Positions 63,418 through 64,000 of a DNA stretch of 64,000 bases are shown here, one piece after another (positions within the stretch are counted from its first letter, which is position 1; the number at the start of each line of letters is the position of its first letter). The position numbers and the translations under genes are program-made. Source of the stretch: Xenoacremonium recifei (Eukaryota > Ascomycota > Sordariomycetes > Hypocreales > Nectriaceae); contig WOFQ01000002.1 of NCBI GenBank assembly GCA_012184525.1, forward strand, positions 1,550,001-1,614,000, read 5' to 3'. The notes under the pieces are model-generated. The model worked only from the letters and a program-made list of their open reading frames with translations. It was not told where the DNA came from and searched no databases.

Positions 63418-64000
63418 ATGGCTCAGCAACCGCCCATGACCCTTCCCTATGCCGGGGGTCATCACGCCTTCGGAGGCGGAGGCTTCGGCAGGGGCAGCAG
63501 CAGCAGCACCGAGTTCAACGCCATCGGCGGCGCCTTTGGCTTCTCGTCCGGAGCCGGCTCTCCCCTATCCTACCTGGCCCAACCCCCCTCCTTTAGCGCC
63601 GTCGCTGACCCCAACAACGTCGTGATACTCAAGAACGTGCTCAAGAAGGACGGCACCACCAAGGCCAAGGGCCTGGAGGATCTGCTGGCATATGTTCAAG
63701 CCCATCCCAGCGACGGGGCTGATGGGGTTGACGAGGCTGTCTTGGAAATATGGGTGAGTGTTGTGTATAAAGTATATTATGAGACATACCATGAGACTTA
63801 CACCAACTCAGAGTCTCTTATATCCCCGCCTATCTATAGACAACTCTCGCCGCGTTCGAGAGCTCTCTCACCTGGTCCTCTCTGAGCTTCTCAAGTCCGC
63901 TCGCAAGAGGATGGCGCGCTTCATCCCCAGGTTTGTCGGCGCATGGCTTGCCGGGCTCTACGACCGTGACCGTGTCGTCGTCAAAGCCGTCTCAGATGGC
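63418..64000 (+). CDS. LTN1: Listerin E3 ubiquitin ligase, N-terminal part (continues off right edge)
   Basis: Two exons seen: 63418-63753 and from 63812 to the window end (intron GTGAGT..CAG). After a Gly/Ser-rich start, VVILKNVLKKDGTTKAKGLEDLLAYV is the first HEAT-like helix of Ltn1/Rkr1, and WLAGLYDRDRVVVKAVSDG with RRVRELSHLVLSELLKSARK gives the next conserved helices. Listerin ubiquitinates stalled nascent chains on 60S ribosomes in quality control; the RING finger would be about 1500 residues downstream. A downstream reader should expect a gene of about 5 kb. ATG 63418 has the context GACCATGGC. Confidence 0.88.

Overview
The window is nuclear DNA of a filamentous ascomycete (Pezizomycotina; Sordariomycetes/Hypocreales-like is an inference). 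The reasons are many short GT-AG introns (about 45-155 nt, often with a CTAAC/CTGAC-type branch site), HET-domain genes, a Zn2Cys6 regulator, and typical fungal MFS, RTA/DUF7702-like and Mpv17 families. Gene models below were built by hand from reading frames and splice signals; each multi-exon model given as complete keeps frame through its exons.

Layout. 1-2 kb: relics, a HET-domain gene running off the left edge with an in-frame stop, and a gene decayed by several frameshifts and stops. 2.2-8.7 kb: a small catabolic or transport cluster (Zn2Cys6 regulator, four-exon MFS transporter, six-exon amidase). 10.2-15.8 kb: NYN/CCCH RNA-binding nuclease-like protein, monocarboxylate-type MFS transporter, Mpv17/PMP22 membrane protein. 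16.9-20.5 kb: a phytanoyl-CoA-dioxygenase-like enzyme divergent from an FAH-family hydrolase whose first intron cannot be spliced in frame. 20.7-30.9 kb: a compact accessory block of an uncharacterised protein, a small casein-kinase-1-like kinase, a C2H2-like protein, a large protein with a DUF7580-like front and an intact subtilisin (S8) domain, and a PD-(D/E)XK-like protein with an AT-hook. 31-34 kb: SDR and a zinc-finger-less fungal transcription-factor-like protein. 34.5-40.8 kb: a divergent pair, a 1143-residue beta-propeller-like/helical protein and a 550-residue protein that may be TULIP/P47-like. 41-46 kb: ABHD12-like hydrolase and two membrane proteins. 46.5-52 kb: an intact HET gene, a HET pseudogene with two in-frame stops, and two related six-cysteine mini-proteins in opposite orientation. 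53.6-64 kb: housekeeping genes, a Tos4/Plm2-like FHA protein, a small conserved protein, a mitochondrial protein with about 16 tandem repeats, and the start of listerin (LTN1/RKR1).

Biological reading. The left 52 kb looks like an accessory segment: self/non-self recognition genes, decayed genes and orphan families. It gives way abruptly to conserved GC-rich core genes near 53.6 kb. The most interesting candidates are the kinase / zinc-finger / DUF7580-subtilisin / nuclease-like block, which resembles fungal NLR-associated protease and allorecognition loci, and the divergent propeller + TULIP-like pair. These functional readings are inferences; the frames, motifs, splice sites and breaks are visible in the sequence.
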